DNA of 64,000 nt from Platynereis dumerilii (GCA_026936325.1 JAPTHN010000042.1:124001-188000), one strand, 5' to 3'. Shown: positions 32,948 through 45,151, counted from the stretch's first letter. The notes: generated by a model not told the origin, from the letters alone. Numbers and translations: made by a program.

Positions 32948-33340
32948 CAGTACAACCCAAAATAAAGTAAGAACATTTTCTCTAAGAAGTCCTCTGTTTA
33001 CCTATTTTGTCCTCCTTTCTCCTCTCCATCCCGAATCTCCCTACAACTATGTACCTTTAACTCCTCACCACAACCTTATCTCATGCTAATAACTCTACAA
33101 AGAAACCGGCAATGTAATTGAAATTACCAAGGGGCACATTATCGAAGAAATCAAACACAATGGGGGTGATGGAGTTTGAATTGGTGTTGCTTTGATGTAA
33201 ATTTAATTTAATTTTGAAAGGTAGTTTAAATTAGGTAAGGTAGGACATGATATGAAGGGAGTCCAAAGGTGTGAAATGGTAAAGTTGTGGCTGATCTTTC
33301 TTGCTGCTGGGGTAGCCATATTTTATCTTAGGTTGTATTG
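32948..33340. mobile_element. MITE, CAGTACAACC termini, copy 2 (393 bp)
   Basis: This is the same family as 14159-14540 in reverse orientation. CAGTACAACC at the left is matched by GGTTGTATTG at the right. The CTCCTTTCTCCTCTCC and GGTAGTTTAAATTAGG phrases recognisably mirror copy 1. Confidence 0.8.
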
Positions 33341-33492
33341 TATGTGGATGGACAATATATCATGTATATCTACCTCACATGTATTGCATTGGTATGTCAA
33401 TAAATTAGTGTTGTATACTTGCTGGTTGTGATCAGTTTGCTTGAAAATTCCATTTTCGAATTTGCTCTGAAAATGCAAGGCAGTCATGTCAT

Positions 33493-33711
33493 CAGGGCCG
33501 TATTAGCTCATTTCTGTGCCCGGGGCAAGCTGTTTTTAATGGGCCCCCTTGCGCCCAAAAAACGCTCTAAATTCTGAAAAGTACATTCTCGCGCCAGTTA
33601 TCCGACGCACTTTCCTTAATGTCTCAACTCATTTCAGCTTCATCATGGGCCCCCCTGAGGTCATGGGCCCGGGGAAAATACCCCGTTTGCCCATAGGTTA
33701 ATACAGCCCTG
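33493..33711. mobile_element. hAT-type MITE, 219 bp, 8-bp target duplication
   Basis: The element begins CAGGGCCGTATTA and ends TAATACAGCCCTG, with CATGTCAT on both sides (33485-33492, 33712-33719). The 8-bp duplication and CAG-type terminus place it with hAT. The body is rich in GGGCCC phrases. There is no coding capacity. Confidence 0.9.
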
Positions 33712-33890
33712 CATGTCATATCAGAAATCCTTGTGCAACTGTAAGAAACTACATGGACACCTGAAACCAAAACAATATATCTCCAGCATATGAACACTGG
33801 TTTTGACAATTACTGTAATGCTGTTGTAGTCTAGGAACCCAGCATTACATCCTAGAGTCTGTGATCTTGTAATAGCATTAATTATATCAA

Positions 33891-34169
33891 AGCAGGTGGA
33901 AAGAGAAACCATCAGATCAAAAGCAGGTGGAAAGAGAAACCATCAGATCAAAAGCAGGTGGAAAGAGAAACCACCAGATCAAAAGCAGGTGGAAAGAGAA
34001 ACCACCAGATCAAAAGCAGGCGGAAAGAGAAACCACCAGATCAAAAGCAGGTGGAAAGAGAAACCACCAGATCAAAAGCAGGTGGAAAGAGAAACCACCA
34101 GATCAAAAGCAGGCGGAAAGAGAAACCACCAGATCAAAAGCAGGTGGAAAGAGAAACCATCAGATCAAA
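33891..34169. repeat. 31-bp minisatellite, nine copies
   Basis: The unit is AGCAGGTGGAAAGAGAAACC plus ATCAGATCAAA. Copies start at 33891, 33922, 33953, 33984, 34015, 34046, 34077, 34108 and 34139. Variants are CAT or CAC in the middle and GGTGG or GGCGG near the start. The GGCGG variants fall in units 5 and 8, a hint of a three-unit higher-order step. Since 31 is not a multiple of 3, all three plus frames stay open, but this is a property of the repeat and not evidence of a gene. Confidence 0.97.
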
Positions 34170-34490
34170 TAGGCTAGTGGCAAATTAGGTAATAATTTAA
34201 ATTAGTAACTTGACTTGGAGTTGGAAATTGGAAAAAACATTGACCTGTTTCATTACCTTTAACTAACTAAATTTTATATTCCTGTGCGAATTATTAGTAA
34301 CTGCTTTCATTTAATTTTAAAACCTTTTGAACTTCCATATTTCTGGAAATGCCTTAATTGGCAAACGTTTTAAATTAGGAAACTATCAGCAAGCCAATTA
34401 AAAATAAATTGGGTGCAGATGTTATCGGCAACCCATTATCAACCCACATATCTAACATAATTATTAATATTGACGTTTTTGTTTTTTCAG
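34170..34490. other. Unassigned AT-rich spacer
   Basis: No motif or gene seen. Confidence 0.4.
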
Positions 34491-34639
34491 GTGAAGCTTT
34501 CTATGATCATCTTGGTTTCAAAAAGACTCTCATTAAGCAGTCACTTATATGTGACTTCTTTCATCATTTACGTAAATCTGTCCTGAATTATCTGAGAAAG
34601 ATGTCATTATTTGATAATGATCTTTTCAATCTAAGGTGT
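34491..34639 (+). other. Possible coding relic after a good splice acceptor
   Basis: GTTTTTTCAG ends at 34490 and is followed by an open phase reading GEAFYDHLGFKKTLIKQSLI, then CDFFHHLRKSVLNYLRKMSL and FDNDLFNLRC, up to the mariner-type terminus at 34641. The residue mix is protein-like, but I recognise no family. The mariner-like element would have interrupted it. Weak evidence. Confidence 0.2.
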
Positions 34640-34640
34640 A

Positions 34641-36456
34641 CGAGGGGTTTTCCAAAAGTTCTGTCCAACTGGTCATAATTTCAGCAATATTTTAAGCAGG
34701 CACATGATATTTTGGTCAGTTGAATCTGAGGTCATTTGGAATTGATCCCCAAAAAATTAGATCATACAAATAAAAATAATTGCTGATTTTGTTGCCATGG
34801 AAACTAAAAGTCTTGAAATGCGGCCCAGAGCTTAAAAACAGACAAAGAAACAAATATCTTTTCAAAACATTAACTTATTTCGAGAGTTTTTCAACTGGAA
34901 ACATGTGGAAGACAAGCATGATCATTTTACAACTTCTCTGAGTGATTAATTTGGTACATAATGTGTTTTTTCATACATTCAATCCATTTGAAAAGTACCC
35001 CTTTATATCAGTCTGGAACCAGACTGCTTCTTTCCCCATCCCCTTACTTATTACCAAAACAATTGAATTATTTAAATAACTGAATGCTCCCTTTTATGAA
35101 ATACAATATGCTCCCTAGGGTAAGATCTTTCCCCATCCCCTTATTTATTTCACAGCAATTAAAACTTATTAGATTAATTGGATGATCCCTCTAATGAAAC
35201 ACAGTATGCTCCCTAGGATGAGTTGCAAGCACAGCTTGCAGTCTGGTAGAATTCAGCATGAATTACAATCATAGGGGGGGAGATAGAAATTGAGTCCACT
35301 GGGACACCTCATAATGATACATAGTATCCAACTATTCATTATATTTGGACTAACAGACTGTAGCCACTTGTATGAGGCAGTTATAAGTTTGAATATTAGC
35401 AGACGACAAATGACAGTTATTTGTTTCATTTGTGCCACATGTGGCGCCATCTATACCTGTACCTCTACACAGGCTTTAATAAAGTCATCAACTTTCATCT
35501 ATTATAAGCAATACATCAAATTTTATGATGCTACATGGGGGATACATACCAGATACACAACTTCATATCATTACTTTGAGTTTTTAGACATATTAAAAGC
35601 CTTTTTACAGCGATTTTAAGAGAGCTACTTTGTGTCAAAATGTATGATGTGCGATTCTGATAAGAACTGCAAGATTCCCATGTTTAGAGTTCAGAATCTT
35701 CCCATCAGTCCTGGCTTGGGCAGGCACACTGATTTTAGTTTCGATTGAGCTGACCTCCCATTTCTGACTGTCCCTCCACCAATGGTGGAGGCTTTAAATC
35801 AGAGGGACAGGTACAGTCTGCCTTTATGTCTTCAGATTGTAGACAGTTTTGGAGTTATGCGGTTTTCTGATTCTTGGATTTTCGGATGTTTCGTCTATTC
35901 ATTAAAAAAAGCCAATTTTAAGTTCAGATGGTTTTATTACTCATACCATCTTACTTGTATGAATATTTAAGAAGGTTCATTTCCTCTCTGTCAGATTTAG
36001 AAGGCAAATTATTCGAATTTCATAGATATCTGTGATCACATTCACCAATCATAAAGTTGCTAATCTAAAAGAAAACAGATGTTACTGAATCATGAATAGT
36101 TAAGTGACTAAAATATGTGTAATAACATTGTTTTCATTGTTATTCAGTGCTTCACAATAAGTTAATTGCTTGTTATGCAAAAAATAATAATTGATATGCT
36201 TCGATTTAGTAAGTGGAGCCTGTTACATTGGACAGGTGTTAAGGTAATTGAAAGAAATTGCTACAAAATCTGGGCCGCATTCCATGACTTCAGGTTTCTA
36301 TGGCAACCAAGCAACCATTTATTTTTATTTCTAAAATCTGATATTTGGCAAATCATTGTATATTACATCAATATTAACTCTCCCAAATTTCATGTGTTTT
36401 AGTAAGATATGTCAAAAGTCATGACTAGTTGGACGGAACTTTTAGAAAACCCCTCC
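34641..36456. mobile_element. Mariner-like element with long inverted ends, 1.8 kb, TA target
   Basis: CGAGGGGTTTTCCAAAAGTT at 34641 is the inverse of the end at 36456, with about five mismatches over 36 bp. TA lies on each side (34639-34640, 36457-36458). Pairing resumes further in: GTTGCCATGGAAAC with TGCGGCCCAGA on the left matches TCTGGGCCGCA with GTTTCTATGGCAAC on the right, so the ends extend to about 200 bp. No mariner transposase frame remains. The interior is probably unrelated filler or heavily decayed. Confidence 0.75.
35029..35225. repeat. 97-bp tandem duplication
   Basis: TCTTTCCCCATCCCCTTA starts both copies (35029 and 35126), and both close with a TGCTCCCTAGG phrase. The copies are diverged, so the duplication is old. 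It lies inside the mariner-like element. Confidence 0.8.
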
Positions 36457-36458
36457 TA

Positions 36459-37167
36459 TTATGACTAAATCCATATTTAGTCGTCTTCTGTGACTATTGT
36501 TTGAAGAACACTATGTAAATATGTGAAGTTTCTATTAGTTAAGCTTTTAGTATTTTCATACTGTACAACTTTATAACATGGAGACCTATTATGACAATAC
36601 ACATGGGGGAAAAGTAGGCCTCAAGCCTGTTCCCACCTTTGGTAATCTGCCTTTGGCATCACATATCAAAATGCCCCGCCACAGTTTTGTGTGGCCTGAA
36701 TTTGCATTGTTAATAATAAGGACACAAAGGACATCCTTGCAGTAATCCTTTACAGTAATTATGTTGCAAGAAGAGTTGTAAGAAAAGCCGCGTAAGCTGA
36801 ACCAGGTTATTGTTATGCAGTAGGTGTTGTTGGCATGTGATTATTAACTCTGAGCAGTGATTACCAGTAAATCCAGGACAACTGAGTCAGGCTCCATTGT
36901 AGATATTTTCAACATCAGATTCTGACCTTTCTGATACAATCACAAAATACTGAAGATATGGATTTTCAGTAAACCGCAACAGTTTCAGGCCTCTTCACTC
37001 AGGGGAGCCTTTTTAAAGAGACGGTTGTCATTTTAAAGGAGTCATCACATACCACACATTATAGTGACTCTTTCATGTCTCTTCATTCAGAAAAGGCGTG
37101 TAAAAGGTACTAGCGTCATTTTCAAGGAGCTATCTCATATCAATCCTTTAAATTTACTCTTTGTTTT
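36459..37167. other. Unassigned spacer
   Basis: No gene supported. A TTTTAAAGAG/GTCATTTTAAAGGAG phrase and a near copy occur at about 37010-37130, possibly a weak tandem duplication of roughly 80 bp. Confidence 0.35.
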
Positions 37168-37730
37168 ATGGTAAAATATCTGGGAATGGTTCTTGATGAA
37201 ACACTGGCCTGGAAAGAGCACATTAATTAACTGATCTTGAGACTAAATTGATAAAATTAATAAGGTCTTTTAAAATCATCAAGAATTGGCTACCAGAAAA
37301 TGAAAAACTAAAACTGTACTATGCCTAATTCCACCCTAAAGTTAAATATGAGATCGAGATACCGTTATGAGGAACTACCAACAGGGCCTCATTGAATAAA
37401 ATCAAAGTGCTTCAGAACGGAATAATAAAAAATCTTATACCATACCTATGAGCCATCGGCCAATCAGAAGCCTGTATTTGGCTGGTATATATCCTATATC
37501 CTTTGTTGTTCACTTATACGCCCATGGGAGTATATAGGATATATAAGCCTCATTGTTTAACAAATCTCATAACACAAACAGCAAAGCTACACCAAACAGT
37601 GAATTGCCAACAAAAATTAAACAAATATAAACAAAAGTACTATAAGACCTAAAGCCTCTGACAAATCCTTAAATCCTTTAATTCCAACTCAATCTAGATT
37701 TTTAATGCAATTATCATGACTAAGGGTAAG
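37168..37730 (+). pseudogene. LINE reverse-transcriptase C-terminal relic
   Basis: The plus frame reads MVKYLGMVLDETLAWKEHIN and then meets TAA at 37228-37230. Further on come RSFKIIKNWLPENEKLKLYY and NKIKVLQNGIIKNLI, the post-catalytic RT region (YLGxxLDxxLxWxxHI ... LQNxIIKxI) of a LINE. Several stops interrupt it. A palindromic segment (37443-37553) separates this from a final AT-rich part with an HNT-like end motif. It is an old relic with no catalytic core. Confidence 0.65.
37443..37553. repeat. Palindromic insert in the LINE relic
   Basis: TATATCCTATATCC at about 37487-37502 is the inverse of GGAGTATATAGGATATA at about 37532-37548. GAGCCATCGGCCAATCAGAA lies to the left. It has no coding capacity. 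Confidence 0.55.
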
Positions 37731-38098
37731 GGTTCAACCATATTAGATATTAGGGAGGGGGGGGAAAGGCTTACACTTTTAAAAATAAAAAATGTCTTGT
37801 CATGTTTTGGTAAAATAAACAAATATACATTTGAGCATTCTTAAAATAAATAATTAAGGGTGATGGGTGTATTTCATTACGGGGCTTTGTTTAATAAAAA
37901 CACTCTCAAAATAAATAGGTTTATTTACTGCTGCTGTTACCATGAAACAAAAACTCCAAGCCCCCTCCCCCTTAATATCTGATGGTCAACCCTAACAATC
38001 CGAATGCATATAGTTCATTCTCCCGATTTTTAAACTATTTTTTTCCACATTTTTTTCTTTTGCCTATTTCCCCGCATATTATTTTTCAAAATTTTTTT

Positions 38099-38643
38099 AA
38101 AATCCATGTTGGTTTTGCATTGAAATTTGGTTTTTCAAAAAACCATTTTGAATCTAAAAAACCAATTTTGTCTGAAAATTTTTAGAGTGATGAGTGGAAA
38201 TAAGTAAGCATGTCTTTTCTAGGCATCAGGGCAATGAGGTTATGTTTGGCCTGAGCTTAGCAAATGAGGAGAAACCATTAAATTTCTCCGAAAATATGTT
38301 CGGCTCAACTAGTTACCCTTACGCAGATGAGGATAAAAAAAAATTATGTATCCAAGGGCTTCAAAGTAGCATCTTGAGAAAGCAATCTCTGCAAATCCCA
38401 TCAGTCACCCAAACTAGCAAAAAGGGACATACTCAAATGCTGAATATACATTTTTGTCTGTGAAAAAAAAATAAGACAATAATATGACGTTGTAAAGGCA
38501 CAAAAACCTACTTACTATATATGGATGCAATCCAAACCGTTCCCAGTTTAAAAATCCATGTTGGTTTTGCATTGAAATTTGGGTTTTCAAAAAAACCATT
38601 TTGAATCTAAAAAACCAATTTTGTCCCGACATTTTTTAGAGTG
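38099..38643. repeat. Pair of direct repeats of about 90 bp
   Basis: AAAATCCATGTTGGTTTTGC starts both 38099-38188 and 38551-38643. Both end TTTTTAGAGTG and are more than 90% alike. They bracket 362 bp with no recognised gene. They may be ends of a retroelement-like or composite repeat, but lack the TG...CA ends of an LTR. Confidence 0.8.
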
Positions 38644-40055
38644 CAGAAAATCCTTGCAACATTTTGCAACATCGCAAAAAGGCAGGGATTTTTCTCAGAC
38701 AGATGATTGTGACATCCTACCGCAAAGTCATTCTTAGAAAAGGCAGAAAGTGTTCCTGAATCCTGGGACTCTTGATAATGAAGATAAATACCACTGCAGA
38801 CTGTCATAAAATTAAGTGTATAAACATGAATAGATTGATGGAAATATAACAGAAGCATGACAACTTGATAGATAGACAGCTGCCATGTATATCTATATAT
38901 ATGGATGAATGGATGAATATATATTTATAGTACTATTGATTCTTAGATAGATATGTGGATTCATAAAAACATTTCTTTAAGCAATCAGATTCAGATTATT
39001 AATTATAATGCCATATGGCAGGTGCGGAATCATGCCAATACATGTATATGCTTAAGAGCATCATGCTGACTTTAATACTTCAAGGAGCGGAAACACTAGA
39101 ATGATGTTTTATACTTTGACCATATAAATATAATAATGAGTACACTCTATCATATATGAATAGCTCTTTGAAACAACAACAGTCCTTTTTTCAAAGCTTT
39201 TTTTTTAATCAAGAGGTATAAAACAGTCAGCTTTTATTTTCATCCATACTAGCAATAAGTGCCCGTGTAAATAGCTTTAAGAGGGGAGTTGTAACCTTTT
39301 AGGCCAATATACGGGATTACATCCGTCAGAATGAAGTGTTATTATAACCTGGTGCTGAAAGGAAGGTGGTAGAGATCTTGCTGGTGCTGCCCTCTTGTGT
39401 GTGGTATATGAAACAGCTTAAAACTAATTATCATTAAGTAGGACATGTACAGATAACCAATTTGAATGAAAACGCGGCAGTGGCACCCCATGAGTATGAG
39501 GAAGACACTGGAAAATTTAGAAGGCCAGGCATTAAGTAGGAACTGAAATAAATGCCGGACACTGTTGTTTTAATATTAGTAAGAAGATGCCGTAGCTTTT
39601 GGTGAAACGATCAGAAAGGTCAAATACTGAAAGGCTCCACATAGATAGTTGAGTCTGACTCAGTCGTCCTTGATTTATTACTAATCACTGCTCAGTGTTA
39701 AAAGTCACATATATCAGTGCGAAAAAACACTGAACAGTGTCTGCACTCACCAAGAAGAAAAATGATATCAATGGCAATTCCTACATTCATAACAACAACA
39801 CCAGACATATGCTCTAATAGCCAACATTTTAAGCACTCTTATATTCTAATAAATTCCAAAAAAACTGCATTAGCTTGAATTGTTTACAACAAACATCTCA
39901 CTGGCCTTTTTACATGCACCTGCCATGCAATTCCATTGGTGTCAGAGTATAGCTTTGCTAATTAGACCTACAATTGAACAAGCTTGAAGTGTCAGGAGAA
40001 AAGATGAACTAGGCAGTGAGTGAACACCTATTGGCTTAGAATAGAAATATATGTA
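38644..40055. other. Unassigned region
   Basis: AT-rich, including simple ATATATGG-type runs at about 38885-38945. No gene or complete element is supported. Confidence 0.4.
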
Positions 40056-40063
40056 GCTGCTGT

Positions 40064-40242
40064 CAGTGGCGTAACTGGGGTGTCTCGAGCGGGGGGCACC
40101 TGGGGGGGCACGCGATTCTCTGGGGGAGCACCCACAATACTTATTGTATATTTTAGCCAGAGTTGGAAAGTTCATAGGGGGGGGGCCTGGGGGGGCACAG
40201 GTCCAATATGGGGGGCACGTGCCCCCCATAGGGACGCCACTG
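40064..40242. mobile_element. hAT-type MITE, 179 bp, 8-bp target duplication
   Basis: Starts CAGTGGCGTAACTGGGG, ends GGGACGCCACTG, and has GCTGCTGT on both sides (40056-40063, 40243-40250). The body is G-rich with GGGGGGCAC phrases and a GGGGGGCACGTGCCCCCC palindrome. There is no coding capacity. Confidence 0.9.
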
Positions 40243-40250
40243 GCTGCTGT

Positions 40251-41529
40251 CAAGAGGTGTTCAGAAAAAAATGGAAGTAGGCTAATAAGGAAATGCAGAG
40301 TTGCAGACTGGTTTCTGACCTTTGGGAGGTCCACCCCAAAGCTATGATATTTTTGAGGGCTTATTAGCATCAAGCGGAGAGGCGGATGTGAGTCCTACAT
40401 AAGCCTCACTCCTCTGTATCCTGACAGAATAGTTTCAAACAACTTCTTCCCCGCAGCTATTCTGTATATCGTATTAAACACCAGATAGGAAGCTGGTTCT
40501 CTGATATCATTTCCTTCGCGTTTTCCTTTTTGTATCAGAACTCGCACCATGACCAAGTACTGATACACTTCCATAAACTTTTCTTAATACATTGTACTCT
40601 CAACGCGTGACCTTACCCTATGTGTTACTTTTTTAAACAGGCTTATAGAAGATATAGAAAATTACAATTTTCATCATCATGATTGACATTTAATACCATT
40701 TTGAAATAGGTAAAAGTGAGGATGCTGAAAATCTAGACAGTTCTGAAAAAAGCATATTATTATATACTCAGTAACATGTCTGACTTGCATTATTACAAAA
40801 CCATGTAATGACTGCGTGGTCGGCATGACATTTCATGCTGAATGGCATTTTGACAAATGTTAATGGCAGTTCTGTGTTTGACATCTAGAATTGGAAAGTG
40901 AGTGTTCCCTTTAAAAAAGATTGTGTAAAACAAGCAATTTAACCGATGCGACCCGGTGTTCATGCAATTGTGTAAAATTAGACGTGAACTTTGGACGTGT
41001 GATATTATTTCATTAACTTACACTCTGCATTGCTTAGGATTGACAATTACATTCAAAATATATTCTTTGTGATGTACTCAAACATTTGTACAGGCGCTCG
41101 CCAACATTTATTTAGTCTCTGTTTCAGGCCACCAAAAGGGTATAGCCAATTTCAATGATCTTAGTCATTGCTAATATTCCTTTAAACTAAAAAAACAAAA
41201 GCAGTTTATATACAGCCATATTCCCTTGGTCTTGCATATATGTGCCTATAGTTTTTAAAATCACACATAAGGAGTTTTCCTTAGAAGATCTCACTTTATT
41301 TCATGCAATATTTTGATTATTTTCCCAATTGTTACATATAGACACATTGCATAACTGTAAGACATTATAACCTTAGAGCTGTTTGCGGATTAGCGGCCCA
41401 AACAGTTTCAAAATTAACTTTCAACTTGGTCGTGTGATGTCAGTGGCTTAAAAATGTTTATTTGTGTCACTTATGGTTAATCAGTTGATTCGGTACTCAT
41501 CATATCTAGCAGCATAGGTGACAATAAAC
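40251..41529. other. Unassigned region
   Basis: No gene, RNA or element termini recognised. Confidence 0.4.
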
Positions 41530-41850
41530 AAACTAATTAAATGACTTGAGGTACTTGAACAAATAAGAAGATTAGGAGACTAACAGAAAACTGTCGATGA
41601 TGCGGCAAAGCCTGTTTGCAAATTGAAAATAAGCAAATTGATTTCTCCAGTGGACCGCCAATTCGCAAAGATCTATAAAAGTACACCGGGTTATTCATCA
41701 GCCAATCGCATAATTAGCCTTGAATTTGAGGTCAGGCAAGAACATCTAATTTCAAACCAGATTGAAAAATATAAATTGGGTCAGATTCTCAAGGAGCTTC
41801 CTCTCATCAATGACAGTTTACAGTCTTTGAAATCAAGCAGTTGAGATCGC
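41530..41850 (+). pseudogene. Relic of an unknown repeated coding family, copy 1
   Basis: The plus frame to 41844 reads ISLEFEVRQEHLISNQIEKY, then KLGQILKELPLINDSLQSLK. The same C-terminus appears at the window end on the minus strand (QKIKVDQTLKENPPITDSLQ, 63784-63990) and, decayed, at about 52391-52560. The upstream DNA from AAGATTAGGAGACTAACAGA (41568) recurs at about 53545-53640. The family is repeated, and the frame ends with a stop shortly after DSLQS. I do not recognise the protein. Confidence 0.5.
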
Positions 41851-41984
41851 GTAAGATTATGCATTTTTTTTACTTGCTAGCAAAGGGCTGGTTTGTTTTT
41901 TTATCTGAACATACTTATACAAGAAAATGCACGTAATGATGAAAAATTCTTCGTGTAACTAGCTACGATTGACAGCAGCAAATA

Positions 41985-42875
41985 GAGTAGGTCGGGGCAT
42001 GCGGCCTCCCTTAACTTCGAGGTGCGATTTGACCTACTTTTTATGGGCGATTATTTGAATGCTTATACTGTCAGGAAGGGATCACTTGACTCTACTAATA
42101 ACTAGTGAAACAAATGTCTACCAATTTTAATAAAGGAGTTACGGCCATTTTTGTAAAAAATTTAAAACGGCCTTCTTACCCCACCCATCGGGCAAGAAGC
42201 CCCCCTATTATAATCCTATGGCAATTTTTTTTGCGAACGCATTCAGCCTAAAAGTTATTTCTTAGGGTTCTTCTATCATTTTTAAGGCATTCTATTCACT
42301 TTTTCTGAATTTCAGAATTTTTCTGCTCATGCTTTTATTTTTTAATATTTTTTGCCCTGTTTCAATTTCGGGCCAATTTTTTTCTATTTTAATTAGCTAT
42401 TCTATCAAGATTTAAGGTAGAGTACACATTATTAAATGGTTCCTGAAGCAGCTTCGACCCCCCAGTGAGGGGGGCCTCATGCCCCACATCATGAGGGGCC
42501 TCTCACCCCAAACCCACATATTTTAATTTGACCTCTATATTTTGAAGTAAAATGCAAAAAACATGATCCAAATCATATTTATGTGATGGTCATAAAGTGA
42601 AGCAATGCAGATATCCATTATACTTTTAAATATTTCCAACGTTATTTCTGACAACCCCTTTCAAAGAATTAGTCAAAGTTACAAAAACCATGCACATTTT
42701 TTGTTTCTTTAATTTCTACTATGGTTTTGTGCTGTTTGCCCTGAAAATTTGTGATTTCACCTAAAATGCCTCTAGCTTCAATCCTATCAATAGATAAACG
42801 CACCAAAAATGTAAGTTTGGATATAACCCTAGGGGGGCCTCTCACCTAACCCGGGCTTCTTGCCCCGACCTACTC
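41985..42875. mobile_element. TIR element, GAGTAGGTCGGGGCA ends, 891 bp, TA target
   Basis: GAGTAGGTCGGGGCA (41985-41999) is the exact inverse of 42861-42875. TA is on both sides (41983-41984, 42876-42877). The interior has several GGGGCCTC and GGGCAAGAAGCCC phrases in both orientations, and no transposase. Confidence 0.8.
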
Positions 42876-42877
42876 TA

Positions 42878-43262
42878 CTCAGGTTTACAAAAGAGCTATG
42901 TCAGGCTGTCACAGTCCAAGATATTACGAGATGCGATGGACATCTTCTTTTTCCAGGAAAGCCATGCTCCATCATAAAAGGCAAGATTTGTTCATGACAG
43001 GAGACTCATTTGAGGTATAGTCATTATGCTGCCTTTGTTTAGACATTTGTCTGGCTAAAATATTCCCAGAAATGACAGTTGGATGAGGGTCTTGGATTGC
43101 TACAGACGAGGAAAAACAATATTGACAGGGGACTAAGTTGAGGTATAGTCATTATCCAGCCTTTTCAGAAAGACATTTGCATCAGAGTTGTTTCTTGAAA
43201 TGACAGTTAGATAAGTGCTATGTGAGGAAAAAACTAAGGAAACAAGTACATTTGGGACGACT
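42878..43262. other. Unassigned spacer with a short duplication
   Basis: The phrase GACTCATTTGAGGTATAGTCAT recurs, changed, about 120 bp later (near 43008 and 43130), so an old tandem duplication is likely. Confidence 0.45.
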
Positions 43263-45151
43263 AATTTCCCGGCATTATCCTACATTCCCCCCCCTTGAGG
43301 GTTTAAACATTTTATAAGTATTTCCATAGATATTGATCAACAAAAACTGAAACTGAAAAATAACTCAAATATGTTTCCAGTCTGTATATCACAGAATAAA
43401 TACTGTAAAAGTGTGAAGGGAAATCATTACCAAGAATACTCACAGTTATATGTTTCTTAAAACATTCAAACTGAAGTGTGATATATTGCAAAATACTGTC
43501 TTATAATATATACTCCCACTTTAGCCCCCTTTCCCATTGACTGTACCATTGAAAAGGGGGCTAATGTAGGAGTATATATTGACAGTAGGATATAGCAAAA
43601 ACTGTCTTATTATACTCCTGCTTTAGCCCCCTTTTCCATCGACAGTAACATTGAGGGGGCTAATCCAGGAGTATAGACAGTTCATTGTAAAATTTGGAAA
43701 CTGTGTTGAAGCAATAATTTGAGCTGTCGGAGAATGTTAATAATTTTCAAGCTATGATAGCTCAATCCTATAAGTTGTCAAGGTATGATAGCTCAATGCT
43801 GTAAGTTGTCCAAACGAATCATAACATTAAGCTGTGAAAACATGAAAGCTTCAGTTGTTACAGATAGCTTGACATCTCAGTCATGCCACATATAGTGCCA
43901 TCTATAACAAGCACTTCTCATAAGACTGCATTTAGTTTTAAATTATTATTTACTTACAAGAAAAAAGAACATTTATATTACACTATCCCAGAGAAAAAAT
44001 GAGTAGCACACCACTTTAGCTGGCTACTTTTTTATTTTTATCTCTCTTAAATTAATTTGTGGGAGTAATTAGATGCATGCTTTCACACGTCAACCAACAT
44101 TTCCAAGTCAGAGTGTGTTCAAATATAGGCTTCTAGCACTGTATACCAACTCAGATGAGCCACAGGCCATTGAGATTTATAAACAAGAAATACATTTTTT
44201 AATCTCGTTGTTATTCTATGGCCTTAAATAACTTTATAAGACAGCCCACTCAAATATAAATCAGAAACAACTAAAAATAAGTCAACACAGCTCAAAATTT
44301 TGAGTTGTGTCAGCTTGAATCAATAAGTCACCAACACTTAATATTTTGAGCTGTAAGTCAACACAGCTCATTGTTTTGAGTTTTCTCAGCTTGAATACCT
44401 CAGTCAACATAGTTTAGTATTTTGAGCTATCTAAGCTCGGTATTTAGAGCTATCTCAGCTTAAAACATTAATGTATGTTAGCACAATCAACTTGTGCAAC
44501 CATCTCACTCAATCAATTGAGCTGAATCAGTGCCTCCGATTTTACAGTGTTGGATATAGCAAAACTGTCTTATTCTATTCCTGCTTTAGCCCCCTTTGTC
44601 CATTGACATCACCATTGAAAAGGGGCTAAAGCAGGAGTATATATATAAGACAGTATTTTGATATATATTTTGATGGTATTTCTACAGTAGGCATAACTGT
44701 ATAAGCGTCATTGTGTTTATATACAAGATGGCGTATAAAAAGTCAATGTAACAAAGAAAAACTTTTCTCTTCCTAAAAAAATACTGTCTTATATATACTC
44801 CTGCTTAAGCCCCCTTTTCCATTTACAGTTCCATTGAAAAAAGGGGCTAAAGAGGGAGTATATATAAGACAGTATTTTATATATTCTACTGTCTATATAT
44901 ACTCCTACATTAGCACCCTTTTCAATGTTTCTGTCAATGGAAAAGGGGGCTAAAGCAGGAGTATAATAAAACAGTATCTTGAGAAATAGGTAGACAATTA
45001 TTTCTTTGTTACATTGACTGTATAAGCGTCAACGTGTGTATAAACATAATGACGTTTATACAGTAAAAATTACCACCACTATTTTCCATGAAAGAAGGGC
45101 CAAAATGTTCAGACCCCTGAGGGGGCTAATATAGGATAATGCCAATTTCCC
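43263..45151. mobile_element. Inverted-repeat element containing five related hairpins, 1.9 kb
   Basis: The left end (AATTTCCCGGCATTATCCTA, 43263-43310) is a diverged inverse of the right end (about 45105-45151, GGATAATGCCAATTTCCC). Inside are five hairpins of about 80-95 bp: 43493-43587, 43600-43681, 44564-44654, 44780-44874 and 44886-44977. All have arms like ATACTCCTGCTTTAGCCCCC and its inverse GGGGGCTAAAGCAGGAGTAT around a short CATTGACAGT-type loop. No coding frame was found. Confidence 0.7.
44270..44475. repeat. Degenerate repeats of a CAGCTCA...TTTTGAG motif
   Basis: Phrases such as AACACAGCTCAAAATTTTGA followed by GTTGTGTCAGCTTGAAT recur about four times with drift. Each is itself nearly palindromic (AGCTCAAAATTTTGAGTT). 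The array lies between hairpins 2 and 3 of the larger element. Confidence 0.6.

Noticed and set aside
33891-34169. CRISPR-like array of 31-bp repeats
   Set aside because: The units are directly adjacent with no spacers, and the setting is eukaryotic. It is a minisatellite.
33896-34188. Three overlapping open frames with a repeating Lys/Glu/Arg-rich peptide
   Set aside because: They come from a 31-bp tandem repeat without stops, so every frame is open. No start context or flanking coding sequence.
35290-35619. 109-codon frame as the mariner transposase
   Set aside because: It has none of the mariner D,D(34)D or helix-turn-helix blocks and is too short.
38099-38643. Pair of LTRs of a small retroelement
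   Set aside because: The two 90-bp repeats lack TG/CA ends, a target duplication, a primer-binding site and any coding content between them. Listed only as a direct repeat pair.
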